Source of the DNA: JBKGYG01 sp046546235
Lineage (GTDB): Bacteria; Bacillota; Clostridia; Lachnospirales; DSM-24629
Length of the DNA stretch: 48,236 bases
NCBI GenBank assembly: GCA_046546235.1
Contig: JBKGYG010000003.1
Coordinates: 1-48,236, forward strand
Direction: 5' to 3'
Shown: positions 37,319-44,835 of the stretch, one piece after another
Position numbering within the stretch: the stretch's first letter is position 1
Layout: each line of letters starts with the position of its first letter
Program-made: the position numbers and the translations under genes
Notes under the pieces: generated by a model
The model's input: only the letters and a program-made list of their open reading frames with translations
Database searches by the model: none
Told to the model about the DNA's origin: nothing

Positions 37319-37804
37319 ATGGGTGAAATAATAAAAGTAGGGATGGCAGATCTAAAAACTTGTATAGCTCCTAAGATTTTAACAACATTAGGGTTGGGTT
37401 CTTGTGTTGGCATTGTTCTTTATGACCCTAGTAAAAAAATTGGAGGGTTGGCTCATATTATGTTACCGGATAGTACTCAAATCAGAAATAATTCAAATAA
37501 AGCAAAATTCGCAGATACTGCAATAGAAGTTATGATGAATAAAATGATAAAAATGGGTGCAAGTAAAAATAATTTAGTAGCGAAATTAGCTGGTGGGGCA
37601 CAGATGTTTGCTTTTTCTTCGCAAAATGATTTAATGAGGATTGGTGAGCGTAATGTTGAAGCATCAAAAAAAATACTTAGAGTATTAAAGATTAGAATTA
37701 TTTCTGAAGACACTGGTAAAAATTATGGTCGGACTATAGAATTTAACTCTGAAAATGGAGATATGCTAATTAAAACTATTGGGAAAGAACCTAAAATTAT
37801 TTGA
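37319..37804 (+). CDS. cheD: Chemoreceptor glutamine deamidase CheD
   Basis: This 161-residue protein has catalytic Cys and His in TTLGLGSCVGIVLYD and IGGLAHIMLPDS, followed by FADTAIEVM and VAKLAGGAQMF. CheD deamidates receptor glutamines and in Bacillus also interacts with CheC to tune CheA. The frame is open from TTG 37310, but the family start MGEIIKVGMADLK falls at the ATG 37319, with GGGTTGAT upstream, so this start is preferred. With cheB broken, CheD may be the main remaining receptor-modifying enzyme in this locus. Confidence 0.94.
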   Translation: MGEIIKVGMADLKTCIAPKILTTLGLGSCVGIVLYDPSKKIGGLAHIMLPDSTQIRNNSNKAKFADTAIEVMMNKMIKMGASKNNLVAKLAGGAQMFAFSSQNDLMRIGERNVEASKKILRVLKIRIISEDTGKNYGRTIEFNSENGDMLIKTIGKEPKII

Positions 37805-37842
37805 TAAGATTTTTAATAGTATGAGAGGAATGTAATAAAAAT

Positions 37843-38115
37843 ATGAGATTAGGTTTAATACAAGCTTTTATTATTTTAATAGCTGGGCTAATAACTTGTA
37901 TTATCAGCATAATTAATAAAATCAAATTAATAGATTCATTGTTCTTGTTATTAGTTGTACTTATTATATTTTTCTTTATAGGGTTTTTAACTAGAAAATC
38001 GTTAAAAAAGATTATTACTCAAAAAAAACCTAAAGAACAAAAAGTTTCACCTATAGATACTAAAGAAAACAATGAAGAACTAAAAAATGATAACGACAAA
38101 ATAGACAAAACATAA
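37843..38115 (+). CDS. Small two-helix membrane protein of unknown function
   Basis: This 90-residue protein has two predicted membrane helices (~5-25 and ~31-50), then a basic stretch (RKSLKKIITQKKPKEQK) and an acidic/Asn-rich tail, which places the tail in the cytoplasm if the positive-inside rule holds. I do not recognise a named family. It lies between cheD and sigD, a place where several Firmicutes have a small motility gene, so a role in the operon is plausible but unproven. AGAGGAATG at 37822-37830 precedes the ATG. Confidence 0.75.
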   Translation: MRLGLIQAFIILIAGLITCIISIINKIKLIDSLFLLLVVLIIFFFIGFLTRKSLKKIITQKKPKEQKVSPIDTKENNEELKNDNDKIDKT

Positions 38116-38135
38116 TATTTAAATATGCAATATAT

Positions 38136-38164
38136 TTGCTGAGATTTTAATTTCTACATATAAT
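38136..38164 (+). promoter_or_regulatory. Candidate internal sigma-A promoter for sigD
   Basis: TTGCTG (38136-38141), a 17-nt spacer and a perfect TATAAT (38159-38164) lie 39 nt before the sigD ATG in one of the longer gaps of the operon. It could keep SigD expressed independently of the distant operon promoter. Confidence 0.42.
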
Positions 38165-38203
38165 AACAAAAGAATAATAAATTTAGCTGTTTGGAGGACG
38201 TCT

Positions 38204-38962
38204 ATGGACGATCTTAATAAATTATGGGAAGTCTATTCACAAAATAAATCTAAAGAAATAAAAGATAAACTTATAATTGAATATTCACAGTTAGTAAAAG
38301 TAGTAGCAGGTAGATTGAACATGTATCTAGGTAATAATGTTGAATATGAAGATCTTTTAGGATATGGAGTTTTTGGTTTGATTGATGCAATAGATAAATT
38401 TGATTATAAAAAAGGTGTTAAATTTGAGACCTATGCTAGTTTGCGAATTAGGGGAGCTATACTTGATCAAATTAGAAAAATGGATTGGATACCTCGTTCA
38501 TTAAGACAAAAACAAAAAAAAATTGAAACAATTAAAAACGAACTTGAAAATAAACTAGGAAGACAAGCGAGGGATGAAGAAATAGCAAAAGGTCTAGGTA
38601 TTAGTAAAGAGCAATACCTTAATTGGTTAAGTCAATTGTCAATGCTTAACCTGATTTCATTAGATGATTTTGTTGAACAAGGATATGAAAACAAAATTCA
38701 GCCATTGCAACAACAAAAATTTGAACAACCAGAGAAAGTTATAGAAAAAAAAGAACTTAAAAAAATACTGAAAACAACTTTGGATGAGTTAACTGAAAAC
38801 GAAAGTAAAGTGATCATTTTATATTATTATGAGGAATTAACTTTAAAAGAAATAAGTTATATATTAGGTGTTTCAGAATCAAGGATATCACAATTGCATA
38901 CTAAATCTTTACAAAAATTGAAACAAAAACTAGGAAAATATGTGGATTTATTATTATTGTAA
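38204..38962 (+). CDS. sigD: Flagellar sigma factor SigD/FliA (sigma-28 type)
   Basis: This 252-residue FliA/WhiG-type sigma factor has region 2 with YEDLLGYGVFGLIDAIDKFD and FETYASLRIRGAILDQIRK. Region 3 has WIPRSLRQKQKKIE, and region 4 is a helix-turn-helix (LTLKEISYILGVSESRISQL). In Bacillus and Clostridia it transcribes flagellin, hook-filament and chemoreceptor genes and is held by FlgM. Neither flagellin nor flgM is in this window. TTGGAGGAC at 38190-38198 precedes the ATG. Confidence 0.95.
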   Translation: MDDLNKLWEVYSQNKSKEIKDKLIIEYSQLVKVVAGRLNMYLGNNVEYEDLLGYGVFGLIDAIDKFDYKKGVKFETYASLRIRGAILDQIRKMDWIPRSLRQKQKKIETIKNELENKLGRQARDEEIAKGLGISKEQYLNWLSQLSMLNLISLDDFVEQGYENKIQPLQQQKFEQPEKVIEKKELKKILKTTLDELTENESKVIILYYYEELTLKEISYILGVSESRISQLHTKSLQKLKQKLGKYVDLLLL

Positions 38963-38998
38963 TTAACTAATATATGGTACGTTTAAGGAGGAATTAGC

Positions 38999-40606
38999 TT
39001 GGATATTTATGACGGATATTTTGAACTTATCATAAAAGAAAATGAAGGGGTATTCTTAAAAATATACCCTAAAAAAGAAAATGGCAAAAATGTTGAAATC
39101 GATCAAATTGATAGTTATCTTAAGAGTAAAGGATTTAGTGAATACGATGAAGAATTATTATTAAATACATTAAAAAATCTTAAAAAAGAAGTAGAAATAA
39201 AGATATCTGATGATGAAATAAAAGCTATTGATGAGGGAATTGAAATCAATATATCACTTGATAAACTTGAAGCTTATGTAAGGTTTTATCCACCAGTTGG
39301 AAATGGAAAATATTTAACAAAAGATGATATAATTAATGCTCTTGATAATAAAAATGTTATTTATGGTATTGATATTACTATGATAGATGAAATTATTAAA
39401 TCGAAAGATTATTATATTGACTATCTTATTGCAAAAGGTAAGAACGTGGTAGAAGGTAAAGATGGGGAATTGACTTATTATTTTGAAAAAAATATTGATA
39501 AAAAACCTACTGTTAATAATGATGGTACAGTAGATTTTCATAAATTAAATATTATAACAAATGTAAAAAAAGATGACTTACTTGCTGAACTTGTACCAGA
39601 AATTGAAGGCACATCAGGTATTGATGTTAATGGGAATGAAATAAAACCTAACAAAGTGAGAAAATTAACTTTAAAATATGGTAAAAATGTAAGGTTGTCT
39701 GAAGATAAGCTTAGATTATATGCTGAAAAAGATGGTCATGTTAAATTGGAAGATGGTAAAGTTGTAGTAGATGATTATTACGAAATTCAAGCAGATGTTG
39801 ATAGTTCTACAGGTGACATAGAATTTGATGGTTCTGTTATTGTAAAAGGTAATGTGCGTACAGGTTTTTCTATAAAAGCAAAAGGAGATATTGAAGTTGA
39901 AGGGGTTGTAGAAGGGGCTAAGCTTATTTGTGACGGACAAGTACTACTTAAAAGAGGAATTCAAGGCATGGGAAAAGGCTTGATAGAAGCTAAAGGGAAT
40001 CTTATAACTAAATTTATAGAAAATTCAACAGTTAAAGTTGGTGGTTTTATTCAAAGTGAGGCAATATTACATAGTATAGTTGCTGCAAAAGAAGAAATTA
40101 CTGTAGATGGGAAAAAAGGGATGTTAACTGGAGGAGATGTACGATCAGGTAAAGAAATAAAAGTTAAGATTCTTGGTTCTCATATGGGAACAGTTACAAG
40201 TGTTGAAGTTGGTATAGATCCGACTATATCGGATAAATATAATCAGATTTCACAAGAAATTAAGGAGATAAGAGAAGAAAGTAAGAAGATGGAGCAGATT
40301 ATTACTTTGTTAAAAAATAAAAAAAATCAAAATCGTAGTTTAGATGCTGGAAAAGTACAGATGCTTCAAAAAGCTACGAGAAATAAAATATTTTTAAATA
40401 ATAAACTTAAAACTAATTTAAAAATTTTTGAAGAATATACTGAAGTTATTGATAATAAAAATACCGGTAAAATAAAAGTTATGAATATAGCTTATCCTGG
40501 GGTTAAGGTAACAATTGGAAGTATTAAATATTATGTGAGAGAAGAAATAAAATATAGTACATTATATAAAGATGGAGCCGATATAAAAGTTACAAATTAT
40601 TCTTAA
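38999..40606 (+). CDS. DUF342/FapA-family protein
   Basis: This 535-residue protein matches the FapA (Flagellar Assembly Protein A, DUF342) type. An N-terminal alpha/beta part leads to the repeated beta-strand core (~180-390), with DLLAELVPEIEGTSGIDVNG, GDIEFDGSVIVKGNVRTGF and DIEVEGVVEGA. A coiled coil (~405-470) and a short C-terminal strand domain follow. The repeated glycine-spaced strands suggest a beta-helix resembling bactofilins or MinC. In Vibrio, FapA links to flagellar assembly; the role in Clostridia is unclear. The start is TTG at 38999 with AAGGAGG at 38985-38991. Confidence 0.85.
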   Translation: MDIYDGYFELIIKENEGVFLKIYPKKENGKNVEIDQIDSYLKSKGFSEYDEELLLNTLKNLKKEVEIKISDDEIKAIDEGIEINISLDKLEAYVRFYPPVGNGKYLTKDDIINALDNKNVIYGIDITMIDEIIKSKDYYIDYLIAKGKNVVEGKDGELTYYFEKNIDKKPTVNNDGTVDFHKLNIITNVKKDDLLAELVPEIEGTSGIDVNGNEIKPNKVRKLTLKYGKNVRLSEDKLRLYAEKDGHVKLEDGKVVVDDYYEIQADVDSSTGDIEFDGSVIVKGNVRTGFSIKAKGDIEVEGVVEGAKLICDGQVLLKRGIQGMGKGLIEAKGNLITKFIENSTVKVGGFIQSEAILHSIVAAKEEITVDGKKGMLTGGDVRSGKEIKVKILGSHMGTVTSVEVGIDPTISDKYNQISQEIKEIREESKKMEQIITLLKNKKNQNRSLDAGKVQMLQKATRNKIFLNNKLKTNLKIFEEYTEVIDNKNTGKIKVMNIAYPGVKVTIGSIKYYVREEIKYSTLYKDGADIKVTNYS

Positions 40607-40625
40607 TTATATTGGGGGTGATGAT

Positions 40626-40937
40626 ATGTCTATTAGACCTATAGATATGCAAGTGCTTGTTCCTAGAACACAACAGATAGCACATCAAAAACAAGCTGAA
40701 AATCAAAAAAGTTCATTAGATCAGTCCTTTGCTTCTAACTATATGAATAAGTCTGTAAAAAAAGATAGTCAATCAGTTAAAGAAACTAATCAAAATGAAA
40801 AGTCTAATAAACGGTTCGATGCAAAAGAAAAAGGTAATCAATCTTACCAACAGAATAAAAATAAAACTAAAAAAAGAAAGATTAATCAACAACCAAAAAA
40901 AATTAAAGAATATCATAAGATAGATATTAAAATTTAG
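40626..40937 (+). CDS. Small conserved hydrophilic protein of the sigD region
   Basis: This 103-residue, very basic protein has no membrane segment. The N-terminus MSIRPIDMQVLVPRTQQIA recalls short proteins seen near sigD and rpsB in other Clostridia. The rest is Lys/Gln/Asn-rich and probably disordered. No function is known to me. GGGGGTGATGAT before the ATG supports translation, and it lies 19 nt after fapA. AT-rich low-complexity composition makes distant homology hard to judge. Confidence 0.72.
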   Translation: MSIRPIDMQVLVPRTQQIAHQKQAENQKSSLDQSFASNYMNKSVKKDSQSVKETNQNEKSNKRFDAKEKGNQSYQQNKNKTKKRKINQQPKKIKEYHKIDIKI

Positions 40938-40996
40938 ATTTATTAGGTGAATAAGTATAAAACAACCAAGTCGCTTTTGATAAAGGGGTAGAAGTT

Positions 40997-41509
40997 ATGA
41001 CTTTTTCTATAAATGCTCTGAATTTATTTTTGTTCTTAGCTGGATGTGGTCTTATTGTTCTTAGTTATATATTTAAACCAAAGGTAATCAAAAAAGAAAG
41101 TGCTCATAAGGACTTCAACATAGATAATGAAACATCAAATAATAATGTGGAAGAACCTGTAAGCGAAAAGCTTATGGCAATAAATGAATATTCAGATTTT
41201 GTTTTAGAGGAAATTGAAAAAAAACATAAGGAATTATTATTTATGTATCAAGTTATTGCTGAAAAAGAAAAAAAATTAAAAATGAATAATAAAACAACAT
41301 CTAATAGTAATGTGGAAGTTCATAAAGAATCTAAAACTACAATTAATTCTTCTGCAAATGAAAATCAAGATATTATTAATAATAATAAAAAAATACTTTC
41401 ACTATATAATGAAGGACATTCAGTAAAAGATATTGCTAAAGATTTACGACTTGGAATAGGGGAAGTTAAGTTAGTGATTGATTTATTTAAAGAGGTGAAA
41501 GATGATTAA
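40997..41509 (+). CDS. Membrane-anchored protein with C-terminal helix-turn-helix (DUF6115-like)
   Basis: This 170-residue protein has one N-terminal membrane helix (~7-26), a charged linker with coiled coil (~60-100), and a C-terminal helix-turn-helix-like segment (~131-166: ILSLYNEGHSVKDIAKDLR, then GIGEVKLVIDLF). The last segment resembles resolvase/sigma-70-region-4 helices. This organisation matches DUF6115 proteins found at the end of fla/che loci in Clostridia. DNA binding by a membrane-tethered domain is an inference. It overlaps the next gene by 8 nt. Confidence 0.75.
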   Translation: MTFSINALNLFLFLAGCGLIVLSYIFKPKVIKKESAHKDFNIDNETSNNNVEEPVSEKLMAINEYSDFVLEEIEKKHKELLFMYQVIAEKEKKLKMNNKTTSNSNVEVHKESKTTINSSANENQDIINNNKKILSLYNEGHSVKDIAKDLRLGIGEVKLVIDLFKEVKDD

Positions 41510-42020
41510 AATAGGAATTCTTAGAGGTTTAGGATTGGGATTAATTATTTCATCTATAATTTTTTCTTTTAATATACCAGAGAAGGAAAAACTTGGGGAT
41601 GATGAGATTAAAACTTTAGCTAGGGAGTTGGGAATGAAGACTCAAAAAGAGTTTTTAGAACAAAACACGTTATCTCTAACAGATGAAGAAATAATAGCAA
41701 AAGCTAATAGACTAGGTATGATTTTTCCTGATGAAGTTAATGATATAAATAATAAAGAAAACAAAGAAACAAAAGAACTACAAGATACTAATGAAAGTGA
41801 AGAAAAAACTGAGCATACAACTATTGAGATAGATTATGGTATGAGTTCCGAAGAGGTTAGTGATTTGTTGTTTGAAAAAGATCTGATAGAAGATGTTAGA
41901 GATTTTAATAATTATATCTTAGATAATAAATTATCAAAAAGTATAAATATGGGTAGTTATAAGATTAAGAAAGATAGTACATATGAAGAAATTATTGATA
42001 ACATTGCTCTTAAAAGATAA
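41502..42020 (+). CDS. MltG/YceG-like N-terminal-domain protein lacking the catalytic part
   Basis: This 172-residue protein has an N-terminal membrane helix (~5-23), an acidic Asn/Lys-rich linker (~85-105) and a C-terminal segment (~108-170). The segment includes IEIDYGMSSEEVSDLLFEKD, LIEDVRDFNNYI and MGSYKIKKDSTYEEIIDNIA. It resembles the LysM-like domain of MltG, the endolytic murein transglycosylase, but the catalytic domain is absent and the stop is followed by a terminator. Similar short proteins occur in Clostridia, so this may be a real short form rather than a truncation. AGAGGTG at 41491-41497 lies within the preceding gene. Confidence 0.72.
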   Translation: MIKIGILRGLGLGLIISSIIFSFNIPEKEKLGDDEIKTLARELGMKTQKEFLEQNTLSLTDEEIIAKANRLGMIFPDEVNDINNKENKETKELQDTNESEEKTEHTTIEIDYGMSSEEVSDLLFEKDLIEDVRDFNNYILDNKLSKSINMGSYKIKKDSTYEEIIDNIALKR

Positions 42021-42029
42021 AAAATTAAT

Positions 42030-42052
42030 AAAACAACTTGATTAGTTGTTTT
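42030..42052 (+). terminator. Weak intrinsic terminator ending the sigD-fapA unit
   Basis: AAAACAACT (42030-42038) pairs with AGTTGTTTT (42044-42052) around a TGATT loop. The stem is AT-rich with only three G-C pairs. The rpsB -35 element lies across the stem-loop border. Confidence 0.55.
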
Positions 42053-42066
42053 CTATATGGTATACT
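42038..42066 (+). promoter_or_regulatory. Candidate sigma-A promoter for rpsB
   Basis: TTGATT (42038-42043), a 17-nt spacer and TATACT (42061-42066), giving a leader of about 100 nt before rpsB. The -35 is in the loop of the upstream terminator. Confidence 0.6.
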
Positions 42067-42072
42067 ATCACT

Positions 42073-42165
42073 CGTGAAAAAACACGTCATCTGGATCTTT
42101 AAAAAGGTGCCTTCTGGGTCTTTTAAAGAAAAGAAGGAGACGGAAGAAAAACCAAATTATGGAGG
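42073..42165 (+). promoter_or_regulatory. Structured 5' leader of rpsB, possible S2 autoregulatory element
   Basis: Two hairpins are visible: CGTG-AAAAAA-CACG (42073-42086) and an 8-bp stem CTTTAAAA/TTTTAAAG (42097-42104 with 42121-42128) around AGGTGCCTTCTGGGTC. Ribosomal-protein leaders often fold to bind their own product. I do not recognise a specific Rfam family here. The structured leader is seen; regulation is inferred. Confidence 0.4.
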
Positions 42166-42174
42166 TAAGAAATA

Positions 42175-42900
42175 ATGGGCGTAGTATCGATGAAACAATT
42201 ACTAGAAGCTGGTGTGCATTTTGGGCACCAAACAAGAAGATGGAATCCTAAGATGGCTGAGTATATTTATACTGAGAGAAATGGAATTTACATTATTGAT
42301 TTACAAAAAACAGTTCGTAAAATTGAAGATGCCTACAAAGTTGTAAAGGAATTTGCAGAAGATGGAGGCAATGTATTATTTGTTGGAACTAAAAAACAAG
42401 CACAGGACGCTATTAAGTTAGAAGCTGAACGTTGTGGAATGCACTATGTAAATCAAAGATGGCTAGGTGGAATGTTAACTAATTTTAAAACAATTCAAGG
42501 TAGAATTAATAGACTTAAAGATTTAAAGACTATGGAAGAAGATGGTACATTTAACCTGCTACCTAAAAAAGAAGTAATTCAATTAAAACATGAAATGGAT
42601 AAATTAGAAAGAAATCTTGGTGGTATTAAGAATATGAAAAAGACACCTGATGTCATATATATAGTAGATCCAAGAAAAGAAAGAATTGCTATTCAAGAAG
42701 CACATAAACTTGGAATACCTATTGTTTCAATTGTTGATACAAATTGTGATCCAGAAGAAGTTGATTATGTAATACCTGGAAATGATGATGCAATTAGAGC
42801 AGTAAAATTGATAACTTCTATTATGGCTAATGCAGTTATTGAAGCTAACCAAGGTTCACAAACCACTAAGGAACAAGAAAAGGAAAAAGTTGCAGAATAA
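42175..42900 (+). CDS. rpsB: 30S ribosomal protein S2
   Basis: This 241-residue protein shows uS2 features: MKQLLEAGVHFGHQTRRWNP, VLFVGTKKQAQDAI, YVNQRWLGGMLTNFKTI and PIVSIVDTNCDPEEVDYVIPGNDDAIRA. It binds late on the 30S subunit and is needed for mRNA docking. TGGAGG at 42161-42166 precedes the ATG. A terminator-like hairpin separates it from tsf, so tsf is expressed by partial readthrough or from its own promoter. Confidence 0.98.
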   Translation: MGVVSMKQLLEAGVHFGHQTRRWNPKMAEYIYTERNGIYIIDLQKTVRKIEDAYKVVKEFAEDGGNVLFVGTKKQAQDAIKLEAERCGMHYVNQRWLGGMLTNFKTIQGRINRLKDLKTMEEDGTFNLLPKKEVIQLKHEMDKLERNLGGIKNMKKTPDVIYIVDPRKERIAIQEAHKLGIPIVSIVDTNCDPEEVDYVIPGNDDAIRAVKLITSIMANAVIEANQGSQTTKEQEKEKVAE

Positions 42901-42911
42901 TTGTGAGTTTT

Positions 42912-42946
42912 AAGTGCTTCAGCCTGCAGGGTTGAAGCACTTTTTT
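42912..42946 (+). terminator. Intrinsic terminator or attenuator between rpsB and tsf
   Basis: AAGTGCTTCA pairs with TGAAGCACTT (10 bp) around a GC-rich loop, followed by six T. tsf starts 94 nt later. Such intercistronic terminators between rpsB and tsf are known in other bacteria, where they adjust the ratio of the two products. Confidence 0.8.
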
Positions 42947-43039
42947 GGAAAGAATAATAGTGCGAAAAAACATAATATTTTTGGTTATCCTTATGTAATA
43001 TCGCATTTTAAAATTAAATAATAATTGGAGGTATTTTAT

Positions 43040-43966
43040 ATGGCTATTACTGCAAGTATGGTTAAAGAACTTAGAGAGATTACAGGTGCAGGTATGATGG
43101 ACTGTAAAAAAGCACTTACAAAAGTAGATGGAGATATTCAAAAAGCAGTAGAATTTTTAAGAGAAAAAGGATTAGCAGCAGCAGCAAAAAAAGCAAGTAG
43201 AATTGCAGCAGAAGGTTTAGTAATGACTTTTGTATCAGAAGATAGTAAAACTGGTTCTATAGTAGAGGTAAATAGTGAAACTGATTTTGTTGCCAAAAAT
43301 GAAGATTTTAAAACTTATGTTACTGAAGTAACAGAACAAGCAGCTCAAACTAAAGCTACAAATATTGATGAATTTCTAAAGGAAAATTGGTTAAAAGATG
43401 CTTCTAAAACAGTTAGTGATATTTTAGTTGAAAAAGTAGCTGTAATCGGAGAAAATCTTAACATAAGACGCTTTGAAAAAATTGAATCACAAAATGGTTT
43501 TCTTGAATCATACATTCATGGTGGTGGAAGAATAGGCGTACTTATTGAAATGACATGTAATACTATTAATGATGAAGCTAAAGAAGCGGCTAGAAACCTT
43601 GCAATGCAAATTGCAGCAATTGCTCCTAAATATATAACTAGTGAAGAAGTACCAGCTGATTATATAGAAAAAGAAAAAGAAATACTTAAGCAACAAGCTA
43701 TGAACGAAAATCCAAATAAACCAGAAAATATTATAGAAAAAATGATAATAGGACGTTTGAAAAAACAGTTAAAAGAAGTATGCCTTCTAGATCAACAATA
43801 TGTAAAAGATGGAGATTTAACAGTTAGTAAATATCTTGATCAGGTATCTAAAGAACTAGGTACAAATATAACAGTAAATCGCTTTGTGAGGTTTGAAACT
43901 GGAGAAGGCTTAGAGAAAAAAGAGGAAAACTTTGCTGAAGAAGTTGCTAAACAAATGGGAAATTAA
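43040..43966 (+). CDS. tsf: Translation elongation factor Ts
   Basis: This 308-residue protein recycles EF-Tu-GDP. The N-terminal UBA-like domain contains VKELREITGAGMMDCKKAL and the core signature VEVNSETDFVAKNEDFK; the core ends in VNRFVRFETGEG. The frame is open from TTG 43025, but that codon overlaps the ribosome site TTGGAGG, so the ATG 43040 is the start. It is followed by its own terminator. Confidence 0.98.
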   Translation: MAITASMVKELREITGAGMMDCKKALTKVDGDIQKAVEFLREKGLAAAAKKASRIAAEGLVMTFVSEDSKTGSIVEVNSETDFVAKNEDFKTYVTEVTEQAAQTKATNIDEFLKENWLKDASKTVSDILVEKVAVIGENLNIRRFEKIESQNGFLESYIHGGGRIGVLIEMTCNTINDEAKEAARNLAMQIAAIAPKYITSEEVPADYIEKEKEILKQQAMNENPNKPENIIEKMIIGRLKKQLKEVCLLDQQYVKDGDLTVSKYLDQVSKELGTNITVNRFVRFETGEGLEKKEENFAEEVAKQMGN

Positions 43967-43975
43967 TTTAACATC

Positions 43976-44003
43976 AAGGAAGCACATTGTGTTTCCTTTT
44001 TTT
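43976..44003 (+). terminator. Intrinsic terminator of tsf
   Basis: AAGGAAGCAC and GTGTTTCCTT form a 10-bp stem (one G-U) with an ATT loop, followed by seven T (three overlap the stem end). The gap to pyrH (44004-44113) must then carry a promoter; the best I see is TATGAT at 44085-44090 with a poor -35. Confidence 0.85.
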
Positions 44004-44113
44004 AAAGGTAAATAACAAGTTTTAGTATTAATATATAATTATTTTTATTTATTAAATTAGTTTCTATGGAAAAATTATTCAGGTTATGATAAATTAAATA
44101 GGAGAGATGAATT

Positions 44114-44818
44114 ATGGCTGAATTTAAACGTATATTAATTAAATTAAGTGGAGAAGCTTTAGCTGGGGAACAAACAACTGGTTTTGAAGAAGATATTGTT
44201 ATTAATGTTGCAAAACAAGTAAAAAAAGCAGTTGACCAAGGAATACAAGTAGGAATTGTTATTGGTGGTGGTAATTTTTGGAGAGGAAGAAGTAGTCAAA
44301 ACTTAGACAGATGTAAAGCTGATCAAATAGGTATGTTGGCAACTATTATGAATGCTATTTATGTTTCTGAGATATTTAGAAGTGTAGGCATAAATACAGA
44401 AATCCTTACACCTTTTTCAGTAGGAGCTTTTACTAATTTATTTTCTAAAGACAAAGCCAATAAGTATCTAAATGATGGGAAAGTAGTTTTTTTTGCTGGA
44501 GGTACTGGTCATCCATATTTTTCCACTGATACAGCAGCTGTTTTAAGAGCTATTGAAATTGAAGCAGAAACTATTTTGTTAGCTAAGAATATTGATGGAG
44601 TATATGATAGTGACCCAAAAACAAATAAAAATGCTAAAAAATATAAAGAAATTTCTCTAAAAGAAGTTATAGAAAAGGAACTAAAAGTTATTGATTTAAC
44701 AGCAGCTATAATGTGTCTAGAAAATAAAATGCCTATGTTAGTATTTGGTTTATATGAAAATAATGGTATAATAAATACTATCGAAGGAAAATTAAACGGA
44801 ACTAATATAACCATATAA
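44114..44818 (+). CDS. pyrH: UMP kinase
   Basis: This 234-residue hexameric enzyme of pyrimidine synthesis converts UMP to UDP with ATP. It shows RILIKLSGEALAGE, GIVIGGGNFWRG, TGHPYFSTDTAAVLRAIE and LLAKNIDGVYDSDPK, all typical of bacterial PyrH. AGGAGAGATG before the ATG supports the start. It lies 17 nt before frr, a near-universal bacterial pair. Confidence 0.98.
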   Translation: MAEFKRILIKLSGEALAGEQTTGFEEDIVINVAKQVKKAVDQGIQVGIVIGGGNFWRGRSSQNLDRCKADQIGMLATIMNAIYVSEIFRSVGINTEILTPFSVGAFTNLFSKDKANKYLNDGKVVFFAGGTGHPYFSTDTAAVLRAIEIEAETILLAKNIDGVYDSDPKTNKNAKKYKEISLKEVIEKELKVIDLTAAIMCLENKMPMLVFGLYENNGIINTIEGKLNGTNITI

Positions 44819-44835
44819 AAGGAGGAATATTTAAT

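Noticed and set aside
40997..41080. Lipoprotein signal (LAGC at residues 14-17 of the helix-turn-helix protein)
   Set aside because: No positively charged N-region, and the hydrophobic stretch continues past the Cys, so a plain membrane anchor fits better.
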